A stretch of 64,000 nt of DNA from Polaribacter dokdonensis (GTDB lineage: Bacteria > Bacteroidota > Bacteroidia > Flavobacteriales > Flavobacteriaceae). The notes under the pieces were generated by a model. It had not been told where the DNA came from, made no database searches, and saw only the letters and a list, made by a program, of their open reading frames with translations. The translations under genes were made by a program, and so were the position numbers. Shown here piece after piece: positions 1 to 8,055 of this stretch; the first letter of the stretch is position 1; each line of letters starts with the position of its first letter. The stretch lies in assembly GCF_024362345.1 (NCBI RefSeq), contig NZ_CP101505.1, positions 2,997,501-3,061,500 on the forward strand. Direction: 5' to 3'.

Positions 1-748
1 CATTGTTAAATCTGGCATAATCACCTTGATTATAACCACTTGTTAAACTACCATTTGTACCAATAGTTTTGTCTCTTTTTAAAATAATATTTACTATACC
101 AGCATTACCTTCTGCATCGTATTTAGAAGAAGGCTGAGTAATAATTTCTACAGATTCTATGTCTGAAGATTGTAGTGTTTTTAAAAAGTTGACTAAATCT
201 TCTCCTCTTAAAACTGAAGGTTTACCATCAATATAAAAAAGCACACCGTTTTTACCTTCTACAATTACATTATCATTATTATCAATTACAATTCCAGGTG
301 CTTTTCTAAGCAAATCAAAACCAGTATCTCCTGCAGCATTTATAGTATTTTGTACGTTAAAAACAGTTTTATCTGCCAATACTTGAATCATTGGTTTTTC
401 TGTTTTAATTACAATTTCATCTAACTCTTCAGAGGCAATGGTTAACTGAATGGTTTTAAAATTTTTATCACTAATTAATTGGAAGTTTTTGGTTTTGTGT
501 TCTTTAAAACCTAAGCTATTAAGTAATAGATAGTAAGATCCTTCTTCAATTGAATTAATAGTGAAAATTCCCTTAGAATTAGAAACAGAAGCTTTTACAA
601 ATTTTGCTTCGTCAGTTGTATATAAAGAAATAGCAACTGCATTTAATGTTTTATTTTGTTCATCTGTTATTTTACCAGAAATTCTATATTGAGCAAAACA
701 TTGGATAGAAATAAAAGAAGCTAATAAAAAAGTTAAAATGTGTTTCAT
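1..748 (-). CDS. TonB-dependent outer-membrane receptor (OMP_b-brl_3 type), N-terminal part
   Basis: First about 249 codons of an outer-membrane beta-barrel receptor; the barrel lies beyond the left edge. Seen: a signal peptide ending near residue 20 (..CFAQ), a carboxypeptidase-regulatory-like domain (about 22-105, starting RISGKITDE), then a plug domain (about 120-225) with DLLRKAPGI, FYIDGKPS and GNAGIVNIILK. Proteins of this layout in Bacteroidota are TonB-linked outer-membrane proteins; the substrate cannot be told. It starts at the ATG at 746-748, directly before the signal peptide. It is divergent from a LytS/LytTR two-component pair, and a direct repeat resembling a LytTR operator lies between them, so control by that pair is a reasonable inference. 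A weak -7-like element (CATCTTTG, minus strand, 776-783) precedes it. Confidence 0.88.
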   Translation of the reverse strand, partial: MKHILTFLLASFISIQCFAQYRISGKITDEQNKTLNAVAISLYTTDEAKFVKASVSNSKGIFTINSIEEGSYYLLLNSLGFKEHKTKNFQLISDKNFKTIQLTIASEELDEIVIKTEKPMIQVLADKTVFNVQNTINAAGDTGFDLLRKAPGIVIDNNDNVIVEGKNGVLFYIDGKPSVLRGEDLVNFLKTLQSSDIESVEIITQPSSKYDAEGNAGIVNIILKRDKTIGTNGSLTSGYNQGDYARFNN

Positions 749-849
749 AATCTGTTTTTTTACTGATTGATGATACAAAGATGTTGGTAAAAGAGCTTTT
801 AAAAAATAGAAAGTCGACCAATAGGCTAATAGAAAGTTAAACAGTCAAG

Positions 850-878
850 GACCATTCAACCCAAAATAAGACCATTCA
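850..878. promoter_or_regulatory. Putative LytTR-type operator (direct repeat)
   Basis: GACCATTCA occurs twice, at 850-858 and 870-878, exactly 20 bp (two helical turns) apart. Known LytTR regulators bind paired direct repeats on one DNA face; the site reported for E. coli BtsR/YehT, ACC(G/A)CT(C/T)A twice with an 11-13 bp spacer, differs from ACCATTCA at one position. The repeat ends 12 bp before the -33 element of the kinase/regulator promoter, a normal activator position. A third, weaker half-site (GACCAATAG, 816-824) lies nearer the divergent receptor gene. Confidence 0.6.
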
Positions 879-890
879 TAGAATATTTTT

Positions 891-919
891 TTGTATGACC
901 TTATTAACTGCTACTTTTG
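891..919 (+). promoter_or_regulatory. Promoter of the lytS/lytTR operon
   Basis: TTG at 891-893, an 18-bp spacer, then TACTTTTG at 912-919, an exact match to the Bacteroidota -7 consensus TAnnTTTG. The transcript would start near 925, which makes the ATG at 937 the start of the kinase and excludes the upstream in-frame ATG at 895. Confidence 0.7.
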
Positions 920-936
920 ATTTAAAGTCACAAATT

Positions 937-1983
937 ATGAAAAACATTAAAAGAAAAGAAGTTGTAATTATATTCTTATTCTATCTATTTTTTTCTTTTC
1001 TGTATAGAATTGTTTTGTGGTTTAATATAGGTTCATATGCTAAAGAAGGTTTTTGGGGTTGGATAAACCTTAGAGATTATTGGTACATGGCTGGTATGCA
1101 ATATGCATTCTACTTTTTATCTTCTATTTGTATTTGGTTTTTGGTAGTAAAACTGCTTAAAAATAAAACCAGTTCTTTACAAATGATATTTATTTTTCTA
1201 CTTGTACCAATAACAGTGTATTTTGTAAGAGAATGGAGATATGATTTTTTAGATTCTATAGGCATTTTTCATTTAACAGGTACAGGTTCTGTTTGGGATT
1301 GGTACATACCAACTCTATTTATGTGGGTGCAATTTGGTGTCTTTTTCGCTTATAAATATTTTATAGACAACCAAAAGAAAATTAAATTAGAAGGCGAGTT
1401 AAAACAGATTGCTTTAAAGAGTGAATTATCTGCATTAAAAGCACAACTTAATCCGCATTTTTTATATAACGTTTTTAATACTATAAGTGCCTCTGTTCCT
1501 GCAGAAAACGAAAAAACTAGAAGCTTAATAGCTGAGTTGTCAGACTTGTTTCGCTATCAATTAAAAGCCAGTCAAGTAGAAAAAGTGGCTTTAAAAGAAG
1601 AGCTAGAGTTTGTAAAAAAATATTTGCAATTAGAGAAAGAGCGTTTTGAAGATCGATTAAAAATAAGTTTTGATGTAGATGATGCAATTCTACAAGAAAA
1701 AGTACCACCAATGTTGTTGCAGCCTTTGGTAGAAAACTCGATTAAACATGGGATTGCAAGTTTAATTGAAGGAGGAGAAATTAGCATCAAAATTCAGAAA
1801 AAAGAGGATAAATTAATTTTTGAAATTGCAGATACAGGCATAGGTGTAAAAGATAAAAATGCTGTTTTCGAAAAGGGGATAGGGTTAACAAATACCAAAC
1901 TAAGGTTAGAAAAAATGTACAATAGTGTGCTAACCTTAGAAGATAATTTGCCTAAAGGATTAAAAATAAGTTTCGAGATATGA
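937..1983 (+). CDS. LytS-type membrane sensor histidine kinase
   Basis: Sensor kinase of the LytS/YehU class (His_kinase, PF06580), 348 residues, at the inner membrane. Four hydrophobic segments (about 8-30, 50-73, 82-98, 121-141) form the sensor part, followed by a short helical linker. The kinase core has KAQLNPHFLYN with the likely phosphoacceptor His174, an N box PMLLQPLVENSIKHGI and a G box GIGLTNTKLRLEKMY. It should autophosphorylate and pass phosphate to the LytTR regulator encoded directly downstream, whose ATG overlaps its TGA (ATGA, 1980-1983). Start 937 was chosen because the promoter's -7 box lies inside the longer alternative from 895. The stimulus is unknown. Confidence 0.9.
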   Translation: MKNIKRKEVVIIFLFYLFFSFLYRIVLWFNIGSYAKEGFWGWINLRDYWYMAGMQYAFYFLSSICIWFLVVKLLKNKTSSLQMIFIFLLVPITVYFVREWRYDFLDSIGIFHLTGTGSVWDWYIPTLFMWVQFGVFFAYKYFIDNQKKIKLEGELKQIALKSELSALKAQLNPHFLYNVFNTISASVPAENEKTRSLIAELSDLFRYQLKASQVEKVALKEELEFVKKYLQLEKERFEDRLKISFDVDDAILQEKVPPMLLQPLVENSIKHGIASLIEGGEISIKIQKKEDKLIFEIADTGIGVKDKNAVFEKGIGLTNTKLRLEKMYNSVLTLEDNLPKGLKISFEI

Positions 1984-2708
1984 AGAAAGTAATTATCGTT
2001 GATGATGAAAAAGCAGGTAGAAAACTTATTAAAGAGTATCTAAGCAACTTTCCTGCATTAATTTTATTAGGAGAAGCGAACAATGGAGTAGATGCTGTTA
2101 AAATGATTAATGAGTTTAAACCAGATTTGGTTTTTTTAGATATTCAGATGCCAGGTTTAACTGGTTTTGATGTATTGAAACATTTAGAAGAATTACCTCA
2201 AATTATTTTTTCTACGGCTTATGATCAATATGCATTAAAGGCTTTTGAAGTGCATGCAGTAGATTATTTGTTAAAGCCATATACACAAGAACGTTTTAAA
2301 GTTGCTGTAGAAAAAGTAACTTCTAATATTGCAGATAATAAAGCTAAAGAATTAACCAATAGTTTGTTGATGGATGCAGAAAAATATCCTCAGAAAATAT
2401 TGGTACAAGCTAAAAACAAATTGGTAACCATTTCTGTAAAAGATATTATAAGAATTGAAGCTTATGGAGATTATTCTAAAATTATTACTGAAGAAAAAAC
2501 ATTTATTAGTAATTATGGAATTTCTCAATTAGAACAAAAGTTAGATGAAGCTATATTTTTAAGAGTGCATAGATCATCAATTATTAATATTGATAAGATA
2601 GAGGAACTTAATAAATATGGCAAAAGTTACGATGTTACTATGCAGAATAAAGATATTGTAAGAGTAAGCAGAGGTTATATGGAAACTATTAAGAAATTAA
2701 TGTATTAA
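1980..2708 (+). CDS. LytTR-family response regulator
   Basis: DNA-binding response regulator, 242 residues. The receiver domain (about 1-120) has the acidic pair DD at 8-9, phosphoacceptor Asp54 in FLDIQMPG, a Thr/Ser near 79 and Lys99 in LLKP. The LytTR DNA-binding domain (about 138-240) has the usual IIRIEAYGDYSKI, FLRVHRSSIIN and VSRGY blocks. It is translationally coupled to the kinase by a 4-base overlap. Its stop codon overlaps the stop of the convergent gene in the palindrome TTAA (2705-2708). The likely target is the direct repeat at 850-878, which would mean autoregulation and control of the divergent receptor; that is inference. Confidence 0.93.
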   Translation: MKKVIIVDDEKAGRKLIKEYLSNFPALILLGEANNGVDAVKMINEFKPDLVFLDIQMPGLTGFDVLKHLEELPQIIFSTAYDQYALKAFEVHAVDYLLKPYTQERFKVAVEKVTSNIADNKAKELTNSLLMDAEKYPQKILVQAKNKLVTISVKDIIRIEAYGDYSKIITEEKTFISNYGISQLEQKLDEAIFLRVHRSSIINIDKIEELNKYGKSYDVTMQNKDIVRVSRGYMETIKKLMY

Positions 2709-3202
2709 TCTAATTTAAAAATTTTCATAGGGTCAAAATTTCTTCTTCTAAGATTCTCACAAAGAATTAGAGCTTTATCTATCTTTAGCTGACTTGTTTT
2801 GAATCTTTTTACTCCATAAATAATGCTTCTTTGTTTACCTTTTGTTAGTGTTTCAAATATCTGATAAGCTTCAAAATCCGTTAAAAAAACTTCTTCTAAC
2901 TCTTCAGGAACATCTACACCATATTTAGAAGTGTCTTCAAATAATTGAATGGTAAAAGAATCACCCAAGGTTAAATTTAGTTCTTTTTGTTTCTGTTTAC
3001 TGAACATCATTTTAAAATCGCCAGAATTTTTATCTCTTTTTACAGCAGCATAAAAGTTTATTTTGGTTTCATTATTATTAATCTCTACTTGAACTCTACT
3101 CATTTTCTGATTGGCAAAAGGCTCATAAATATCATAAGGAATATAGATGTTGTAGGTGTCTACTAGATTTAAAGTAAAAGGTGCTGTTTGTAATTCTTTC
3201 AT
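2705..3202 (-). CDS. DUF1905/YdeI-OmdA-like protein
   Basis: Cytoplasmic protein of 165 residues, resembling the fusion of a DUF1905 beta-barrel domain (about 1-90) with a C-terminal YdeI/OmpD-associated helical segment (about 100-165, with VFLTDFEAYQIFETLTKGKQRSIIY). Such proteins were named from a link to bacteriocin or peptide protection in other bacteria; no reaction is known. I take the ATG at 3200-3202. An in-frame ATG at 3223 exists but lies inside the right arm of a long terminator-like hairpin (3218-3255). Family assignment is from pattern recognition. Confidence 0.7.
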   Translation of the reverse strand: MKELQTAPFTLNLVDTYNIYIPYDIYEPFANQKMSRVQVEINNNETKINFYAAVKRDKNSGDFKMMFSKQKQKELNLTLGDSFTIQLFEDTSKYGVDVPEELEEVFLTDFEAYQIFETLTKGKQRSIIYGVKRFKTSQLKIDKALILCENLRRRNFDPMKIFKLD

Positions 3203-3217
3203 ACTGCAAAATAAAAA

Positions 3218-3255
3218 AGACATTTTATAATTAGCAAGCTAAAAATAAAATGTCT
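3218..3255 (-). terminator. Long near-perfect palindrome, probable terminator
   Basis: Two 18-bp arms (3218-3235 and 3238-3255) with a 2-base loop and two mismatches. On the minus strand it is followed by TTTTTTATTTTG, as in an intrinsic terminator. It sits 22 bp past the stop of the upstream minus-strand gene (3278-3886) and 16 bp before the start of the next one. Confidence 0.65.
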
Positions 3256-3277
3256 GAGTTAGTGAACTATCTATCAA

Positions 3278-3886
3278 TTAGAAGTTAACCACAAATAAGT
3301 TTAAACTATTTCTTAAAGTCTTATCTATTTCTGTTTTTAAAATTTTATTCAAATAAGGATAAACGCTTTTACCAATTTGAAACTCAACAGAATCATTAAT
3401 TTCATAAGATTTGATTAATTTGTTTCTCATTTCTTCATATTCCACATACAAATCAATATTCTTATCTCCATAAGTTAATGCTTCATTTGCGTTTAAACTT
3501 TTTAATAATTCTTCTTTAAGTTTATCTTCGATAATGGTTTTTACAAATGTACTTTTAGTATCAGTAATTAAACTGTTGGTATCATCAATGCTCCTTTTGT
3601 TTTTTGTAACTATAATACTTTTGTTCTTTAAATTACTAGACAAGATGTTTTCTTTTTCTAATGATTTCATTAAAAATTTTCTTTCTGTGTTCATTTTTGA
3701 GTTCGACTCCAAAAAGTTTACATCATTAAATAAGTTTAAGAACTTATCACTATCATTTAGATAATAATTTTCTTTAATATCAGTCTCAAAATTAACCTGA
3801 TTTATAGTCGTTGAAAATTCATTATTGTTTTGTGAAAACAAAGTATTTGTTAGTAAAATTGCTGCTAGTATAAATATATTCTTCAT
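3278..3886 (-). CDS. Secreted protein of unknown function
   Basis: 202-residue protein with a clear signal peptide (MKNIFILAAILLTNTLFSQ). I do not recognise a family. The mature part is rich in Asn, Lys, Ser and Glu, has no cysteine, and looks mostly helical, with a charged middle (about 95-160). The start at 3884-3886 is preferred to the in-frame ATG at 3985 because the signal peptide begins there. It stands alone: a terminator-like palindrome follows and the nearest upstream gene is 310 bases away. No typical -7 box was seen before it. Confidence 0.65.
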   Translation of the reverse strand: MKNIFILAAILLTNTLFSQNNNEFSTTINQVNFETDIKENYYLNDSDKFLNLFNDVNFLESNSKMNTERKFLMKSLEKENILSSNLKNKSIIVTKNKRSIDDTNSLITDTKSTFVKTIIEDKLKEELLKSLNANEALTYGDKNIDLYVEYEEMRNKLIKSYEINDSVEFQIGKSVYPYLNKILKTEIDKTLRNSLNLFVVNF

Positions 3887-4196
3887 GTTGTTTATTTTTA
3901 TCTCTAATATAATAGTAATACTTTTATAATGGAAATAAAAACTTTTATTTAACACTTCAGTTAACAAAGTTTTAACAATTTTCACTGTTATTTATGCAAA
4001 ACCTCTCAATTGAAGAGAAAATATTATTTTTAGATCAAAATCAGTGTGTAAATGATTGTAGAAAATATAAATGATGCAATATTTAATATTATAAGTTTAA
4101 TGTCTAAAATTGTTTGTTTTGGTGATGTTTTTAAAATGGGGCTTTCTTTTAGTAGAAAAATAAAATTACCTTTAAAAATGGTTCTATTAAAAAGAA
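3887..4196. other. 310-base AT-rich intergenic region
   Basis: Separates the secreted orphan from the M23 peptidase gene. I see no convincing gene, promoter or RNA in it. It contains a small imperfect palindrome around 4004-4019 (CTCTCAATTGAAGAG) and a 37-codon plus-strand reading frame (4100-4213) that runs into the end of the M23 gene and is probably chance. Confidence 0.5.
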
Positions 4197-5000
4197 TTAA
4201 TTTTTATTTCTAGCATATCTTCCTTTTCTATATTTGGAAGAAGGATAAGTATTTAAGATAAAAGGTATAGATACAAAGCCGTTAGTTGTAGGTTTATATA
4301 CAGCAAAATGCAAATGGGGCTCTGTGCTCATTCCTGTATTTCCAGAATAACCAATAGGTTCGCCCTTTTTAACTGTATCTCCTATTTCTACAATTGCTCC
4401 ATTTTTTTTAAGGTGAACATATTGTGAAAATGTTCCATCATTATGAGCTAAAACAACATAATTGGCATCTTTTAGGTATCTTCTATTTCTACCACCTTTG
4501 TTAGAATTCTCTTTTACATTAACAACCAAACCATCTCTAATTGCACAAACTGTTTGACCAATATTCATCTTAAAATCTATGGCATATCTAGAGAAACTTC
4601 CTTTATGTGTAAAATTTGTATTCTGTCCTTGTAAGATTTTATAACGTTTTCCTTTTAAAAAGGGTAGCCCATAGTTAAATAGAGTATCATATCTTTTTAA
4701 ATTAGAAGTTCCATAATATAAACTGAACTCATATTTTTTTAAAATGGATACTGTATCTACTTTAGCCTTTTCAAAACTTAATAACTTTATAGAATCTGGT
4801 TTGGTAAAATCGAGATAACGTTCTGTTTTTTCTTCTAAATTTTTAATTTTTAGAAAAGAAAACCCAAGTACTGGATTTTTAACGAGTACTAATATAGAAT
4901 CATTTTTTTCTACAAACTTGATGTACTTTGGTTTTGACTTTTGCTGACTTTGAGTACAAGAGGCGAATAGAATTATTAAAATAAAACAACTAAATCGCAC
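4197..5000 (-). CDS. M23-family peptidase lipoprotein
   Basis: 267-residue lipoprotein (lipobox LFASC, Cys15) with a C-terminal LytM/M23 domain (about 118-240), the fold of cell-wall glycyl/D-Ala endopeptidases. Seen: RYAIDF with Asp142, YVHL with His196 and PHLHF with His229/His231. The residue aligned with the first zinc-ligand His (as in the HYGVDY of LytM) is Arg138; His132 six residues earlier might substitute, or the enzyme is altered. The tail is strongly basic (YRKGRYARNKN). Its ATG lies 2 bases after the stop of the upstream M28 peptidase gene, so the two form an operon. It probably acts in the periplasm on peptidoglycan or peptides. Confidence 0.88.
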   Translation of the reverse strand: MRFSCFILIILFASCTQSQQKSKPKYIKFVEKNDSILVLVKNPVLGFSFLKIKNLEEKTERYLDFTKPDSIKLLSFEKAKVDTVSILKKYEFSLYYGTSNLKRYDTLFNYGLPFLKGKRYKILQGQNTNFTHKGSFSRYAIDFKMNIGQTVCAIRDGLVVNVKENSNKGGRNRRYLKDANYVVLAHNDGTFSQYVHLKKNGAIVEIGDTVKKGEPIGYSGNTGMSTEPHLHFAVYKPTTNGFVSIPFILNTYPSSKYRKGRYARNKN

Positions 5001-5002
5001 TT

Positions 5003-6328
5003 TTATCTCATTATTTTATTTGGGAAAACTACCATGCTTTCATGCCCATTTTCGCCAACTGCAGCTACTCCAAAGAAGAAATTATCAATAACAATACCTT
5101 CTAAAGTAAATTCTGTTGTTTCTACATATCTAGAATTATCCCAAGTAGGAGAAGTAGTGTCTCTCCAGTAAATTTTATATCCTTTAGCACCTTCTACAGC
5201 AGACCATTTTAGTTTGGCTGAAGCTTCTACAATTCCTCCAATTCCAACAACTTCAGGAGCTGCAGGCGCCCAAGCTAAACTTGCTAAATTAATAGCATTT
5301 ACAGCTGTTAGTTTTTTAGCATAAGGAAAATTTACATGTTCAAAAGTATCTCCATACTTAATACCATTTTCGGTTCTAATATCTTGATGTTGTTGTGTGT
5401 AATTTTCATGAGCTTCCATAATTCGAATTCCTGCAAAACCTAAATCATTAAAAGGTCTGTGATGTCCACCTCTACCAAATCTATCTAATCTATAAATCAT
5501 CATTGGATTCATTTCTGGCATATACGTTTTGGTGGTTTTATGTACATATCTTGCTAACTGTCTAGAAATCCCATCTACTTCACCACCATAAAAACGTCTC
5601 ATTCTTCTTTGTCTGTCAGTTTCGTTTGCAGGTACTGGTTCAGAGAAAATTCTAAAGGCTCTATTATCTACAACACCATCAACACCTGTAATATTACCAA
5701 TCATGTCATTATTTAAAATTCCAATAATGTCCCAACCTTTATCTTTGGCATATTTTGCTAAACCAGCACCACCAAAAAGACCTTGTTCTTCTCCAGATAA
5801 ACCTACATATATTATACTACTTTCAAATTGATATTTACTTAAAACTCTTGCAGCTTCTATAGTACCTGCCATTCCTGAAGCATTGTCATTTGCACCTGGA
5901 GCATCTTTGGTAAAATTAGATCCATCACTATTTCTAGAATCGATATCACCACTCATAATTATATATCTGTTAGGGTATTTTGTTCCTTTTTGTACAGCAA
6001 CTACATTTACAACATAAGCATCATGAGGTACCCTATTACTCATTTCTGTAGTAACTAAATCTTTTTGATAAAAAACGTTTAAACAATTGTTGCAATTTTC
6101 TGATATTTTATTAAACTCAGCTTTTATCCACCTTCTTGCAGCACCAATTCCACGTGTATCAGAAATGGTGTCAGAAAATGTATTTCTTGTACCAAATTCT
6201 GTTAAAGTCTTTACATCTGCCTTAATTCTATCTGCAGATACTTCATCAATAATATCATAAATTTTTAAATCGGTTTGTGCTGTTATTACTGCAGTAAAAA
6301 GTAATAATAAGTAAGTAACTTTTTTCAT
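5003..6328 (-). CDS. Secreted M28-family metallopeptidase with C-terminal FnIII domain
   Basis: 441-residue secreted peptidase: signal peptide 1-18 (..ITAQ), M28 aminopeptidase-like catalytic domain (about 90-355), and a C-terminal fibronectin type III-like domain (about 357-441, AKLKWSAVEGAKGYKIYWRD). Metal and catalytic residues: Asp148 (PGANDNASG), Glu180/Glu181 (SGEEQG), Asp208 and a late His331 (FEHVNFP). In most M28 enzymes the first metal motif is H-x-D; here it reads D128-I-D130 (MSGDIDSR), so the His is replaced by Asp. Start 6328 was chosen for the signal peptide; the frame is open to 6379. First gene of a pair with the M23 lipoprotein. Confidence 0.9.
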   Translation of the reverse strand: MKKVTYLLLLFTAVITAQTDLKIYDIIDEVSADRIKADVKTLTEFGTRNTFSDTISDTRGIGAARRWIKAEFNKISENCNNCLNVFYQKDLVTTEMSNRVPHDAYVVNVVAVQKGTKYPNRYIIMSGDIDSRNSDGSNFTKDAPGANDNASGMAGTIEAARVLSKYQFESSIIYVGLSGEEQGLFGGAGLAKYAKDKGWDIIGILNNDMIGNITGVDGVVDNRAFRIFSEPVPANETDRQRRMRRFYGGEVDGISRQLARYVHKTTKTYMPEMNPMMIYRLDRFGRGGHHRPFNDLGFAGIRIMEAHENYTQQHQDIRTENGIKYGDTFEHVNFPYAKKLTAVNAINLASLAWAPAAPEVVGIGGIVEASAKLKWSAVEGAKGYKIYWRDTTSPTWDNSRYVETTEFTLEGIVIDNFFFGVAAVGENGHESMVVFPNKIMR

Positions 6329-6434
6329 TTTATGGAATAATTTTTGAATCGTTGTATTTAAAGATACAATATACATCATCTTTTTTTTCTTCTTCTTTTA
6401 AGATTATATTTTTAACATTTTAAAAGCGATATAC

Positions 6435-7061
6435 TTAATACTCTAAATTATGTTTTTTATGGAATTTCTTAGAGTGAATGTAGCTTAATGGTCCTAGAAG
6501 CATGTAAATAAAACCAGGGATACCATATTTTAAGCCCAATTGAAATTTAGCTAATATGAATGATAGAATACCAACAATAATAAATATAAAGAAATGTCTT
6601 GCATAAAAAAGAAGTTTTAGGTTTTTACCATGAGCTCTATCTTTTTTAAATGCTCTTAAATACAGTAAATGAAAACTAACAAATATTAAGGTAAAACCAA
6701 TGCTATACATTTGAAAAATGTTAGATAACAAATCTAAACTTATAAGTTTTCTACCCATTCCTGTATTTAGTAAAGATCGAATTGGAAAAATATAAAACAA
6801 AACTGTAAACAACAGAATCATGTTTAAGGCTATAATCCAATTATCTATATAATCTGTTCTTCTAAAAAAGTTGTAATGTACTTTCCAAATGGCCATCATT
6901 ACAAAAAAACTAACAGCAAAACTTATAAAGTTTGGCAGTTCGTCTGTAAATGAAGTTAGATTAGAATTGGCGCTAATATTAACAACCATTAAAGTTGCAG
7001 CAAAAGCAAATACAGCATCACTTACACTTTCTAGTCTATTTTTAGAATGACTGAAAATCAT
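6435..7061 (-). CDS. TMEM175-like (DUF1211) membrane protein, probable potassium channel
   Basis: 208-residue integral membrane protein with about six hydrophobic segments. It carries the TMEM175/DUF1211 signature in the first helix (RLESVSDAVFAFAATLMVV, residues 9-27), matching the R-x3-F/V-SD-x-V-F-A pattern whose polar/hydrophobic residues line the pore. Bacterial members are potassium-leak channels. The second position of the usual F-S-D is V-S-D here. Single gene, transcribed away from the SDR gene's terminator. No close partner to suggest a role beyond ion homeostasis. Confidence 0.8.
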   Translation of the reverse strand: MIFSHSKNRLESVSDAVFAFAATLMVVNISANSNLTSFTDELPNFISFAVSFFVMMAIWKVHYNFFRRTDYIDNWIIALNMILLFTVLFYIFPIRSLLNTGMGRKLISLDLLSNIFQMYSIGFTLIFVSFHLLYLRAFKKDRAHGKNLKLLFYARHFFIFIIVGILSFILAKFQLGLKYGIPGFIYMLLGPLSYIHSKKFHKKHNLEY

Positions 7062-7121
7062 AGGTATTATTTATTTAAACTAAGGTTAAAATTGTACTTT
7101 CTAAAGATAATAAAAATGAAA

Positions 7122-7147
7122 AACCTTTTTACTTTCGTAAAAAGGTT
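7122..7147 (-). terminator. Intrinsic terminator after the SDR gene
   Basis: Stem AACCTTTTTAC / GTAAAAAGGTT (7122-7132 and 7137-7147) with a TTTC loop; on the minus strand it is followed by TTTTCATTTTTATT. It lies 28 bases past the stop of the SDR gene at 7175. Confidence 0.75.
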
Positions 7148-7174
7148 CTTTTTATAACTTTTATTGAATGCTAA

Positions 7175-7954
7175 CTATTTTGGTTCTTGCATTTTTCTTA
7201 TTTGTTTTAAGAGTAGGCTTTTTGGGGTTATAGGAATAGCTTTCATCATTACTTTTTGAGGAAAACTTACGCCAGATATAATATCTAAAGCACCTTCTAA
7301 CATTGCATCATAACCTTCTTGCGCAACAACTTTAGGATCTGCAGCATTTTCGAAAAGAGCTGTTTTGTCCATTCCTGAAGTTTCACCAAAATCTGTTTTT
7401 GTGGCTCCAGGCATTAAAGTGGTTACTGAAATTTTGGTGTCATGCAATTCTTCTGATATTGCATTGCTAAAAGAGGTTACAAAAGCTTTGGTTGCAAAAT
7501 ATACTGCTTGCATTGGGCCAGCCATTAAACTTGCTGTAGAAGAAACATTTAAAATTTTACCATTATTTCGTTTTACAAAATCTGGTAAGAATTTTCGAGT
7601 TAAATCTGTAAGTGCAATAATATTAAGCTGAATCATGGCTAAATCTTGTGCCCAAGCACGTTCATGAAATTTACCTACGCCTCCAAAACCAGCATTATTT
7701 ATCAGATAATCAATTTCAATTTTACTGAATTTTACAAAATTATATACTTCTTGGGCTGCATTAGGTTCTGTTAAATCTTTTTCAATAATACTCACATGAA
7801 CTCCATGTTTCTTTTCTAATTGCTCTTTTAATTTTAAAAGTTTGTTTTTGCTTCTAGCAACAATTACTAAATCTCCTCCATTTTTTGCATGAATTTTTGC
7901 AAACTCTTTTCCTAAACCTCCACTTGCTCCTGTAATTAATGCTGTCTTTTTCAT
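7175..7954 (-). CDS. Short-chain dehydrogenase/reductase (SDR)
   Basis: Classical cytoplasmic SDR, 259 residues, of the DltE/YqjQ-like group: glycine-rich NAD(P) motif TGASGGLG at 7-14, NNAG in the middle, Ser of NVSSTASL and the Y-x3-K catalytic pair in VYFATKAF. It oxidises or reduces an unknown alcohol/carbonyl substrate. The ATG at 7952-7954 puts the cofactor motif at the normal distance from the N-terminus; an extension to 7987 would add 11 residues unlike the family. Single gene with its own terminator downstream. Confidence 0.88.
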   Translation of the reverse strand: MKKTALITGASGGLGKEFAKIHAKNGGDLVIVARSKNKLLKLKEQLEKKHGVHVSIIEKDLTEPNAAQEVYNFVKFSKIEIDYLINNAGFGGVGKFHERAWAQDLAMIQLNIIALTDLTRKFLPDFVKRNNGKILNVSSTASLMAGPMQAVYFATKAFVTSFSNAISEELHDTKISVTTLMPGATKTDFGETSGMDKTALFENAADPKVVAQEGYDAMLEGALDIISGVSFPQKVMMKAIPITPKSLLLKQIRKMQEPK

Positions 7955-8055
7955 TATGCTTTTATTTGATAACGAAAATAGTTTCAAAAGAAGTATAAGA
8001 TTAACTGAATTACAAAAAGGATTAACGTAATAGGAATTAAAAGAATAATTTTAGA

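Noticed and set aside
4100..4213. A 37-codon plus-strand frame in the 3.9-4.2 kb gap
   Set aside because: No promoter-like sequence, runs into the 3' end of the antisense M23 gene, and the peptide has no recognisable features.
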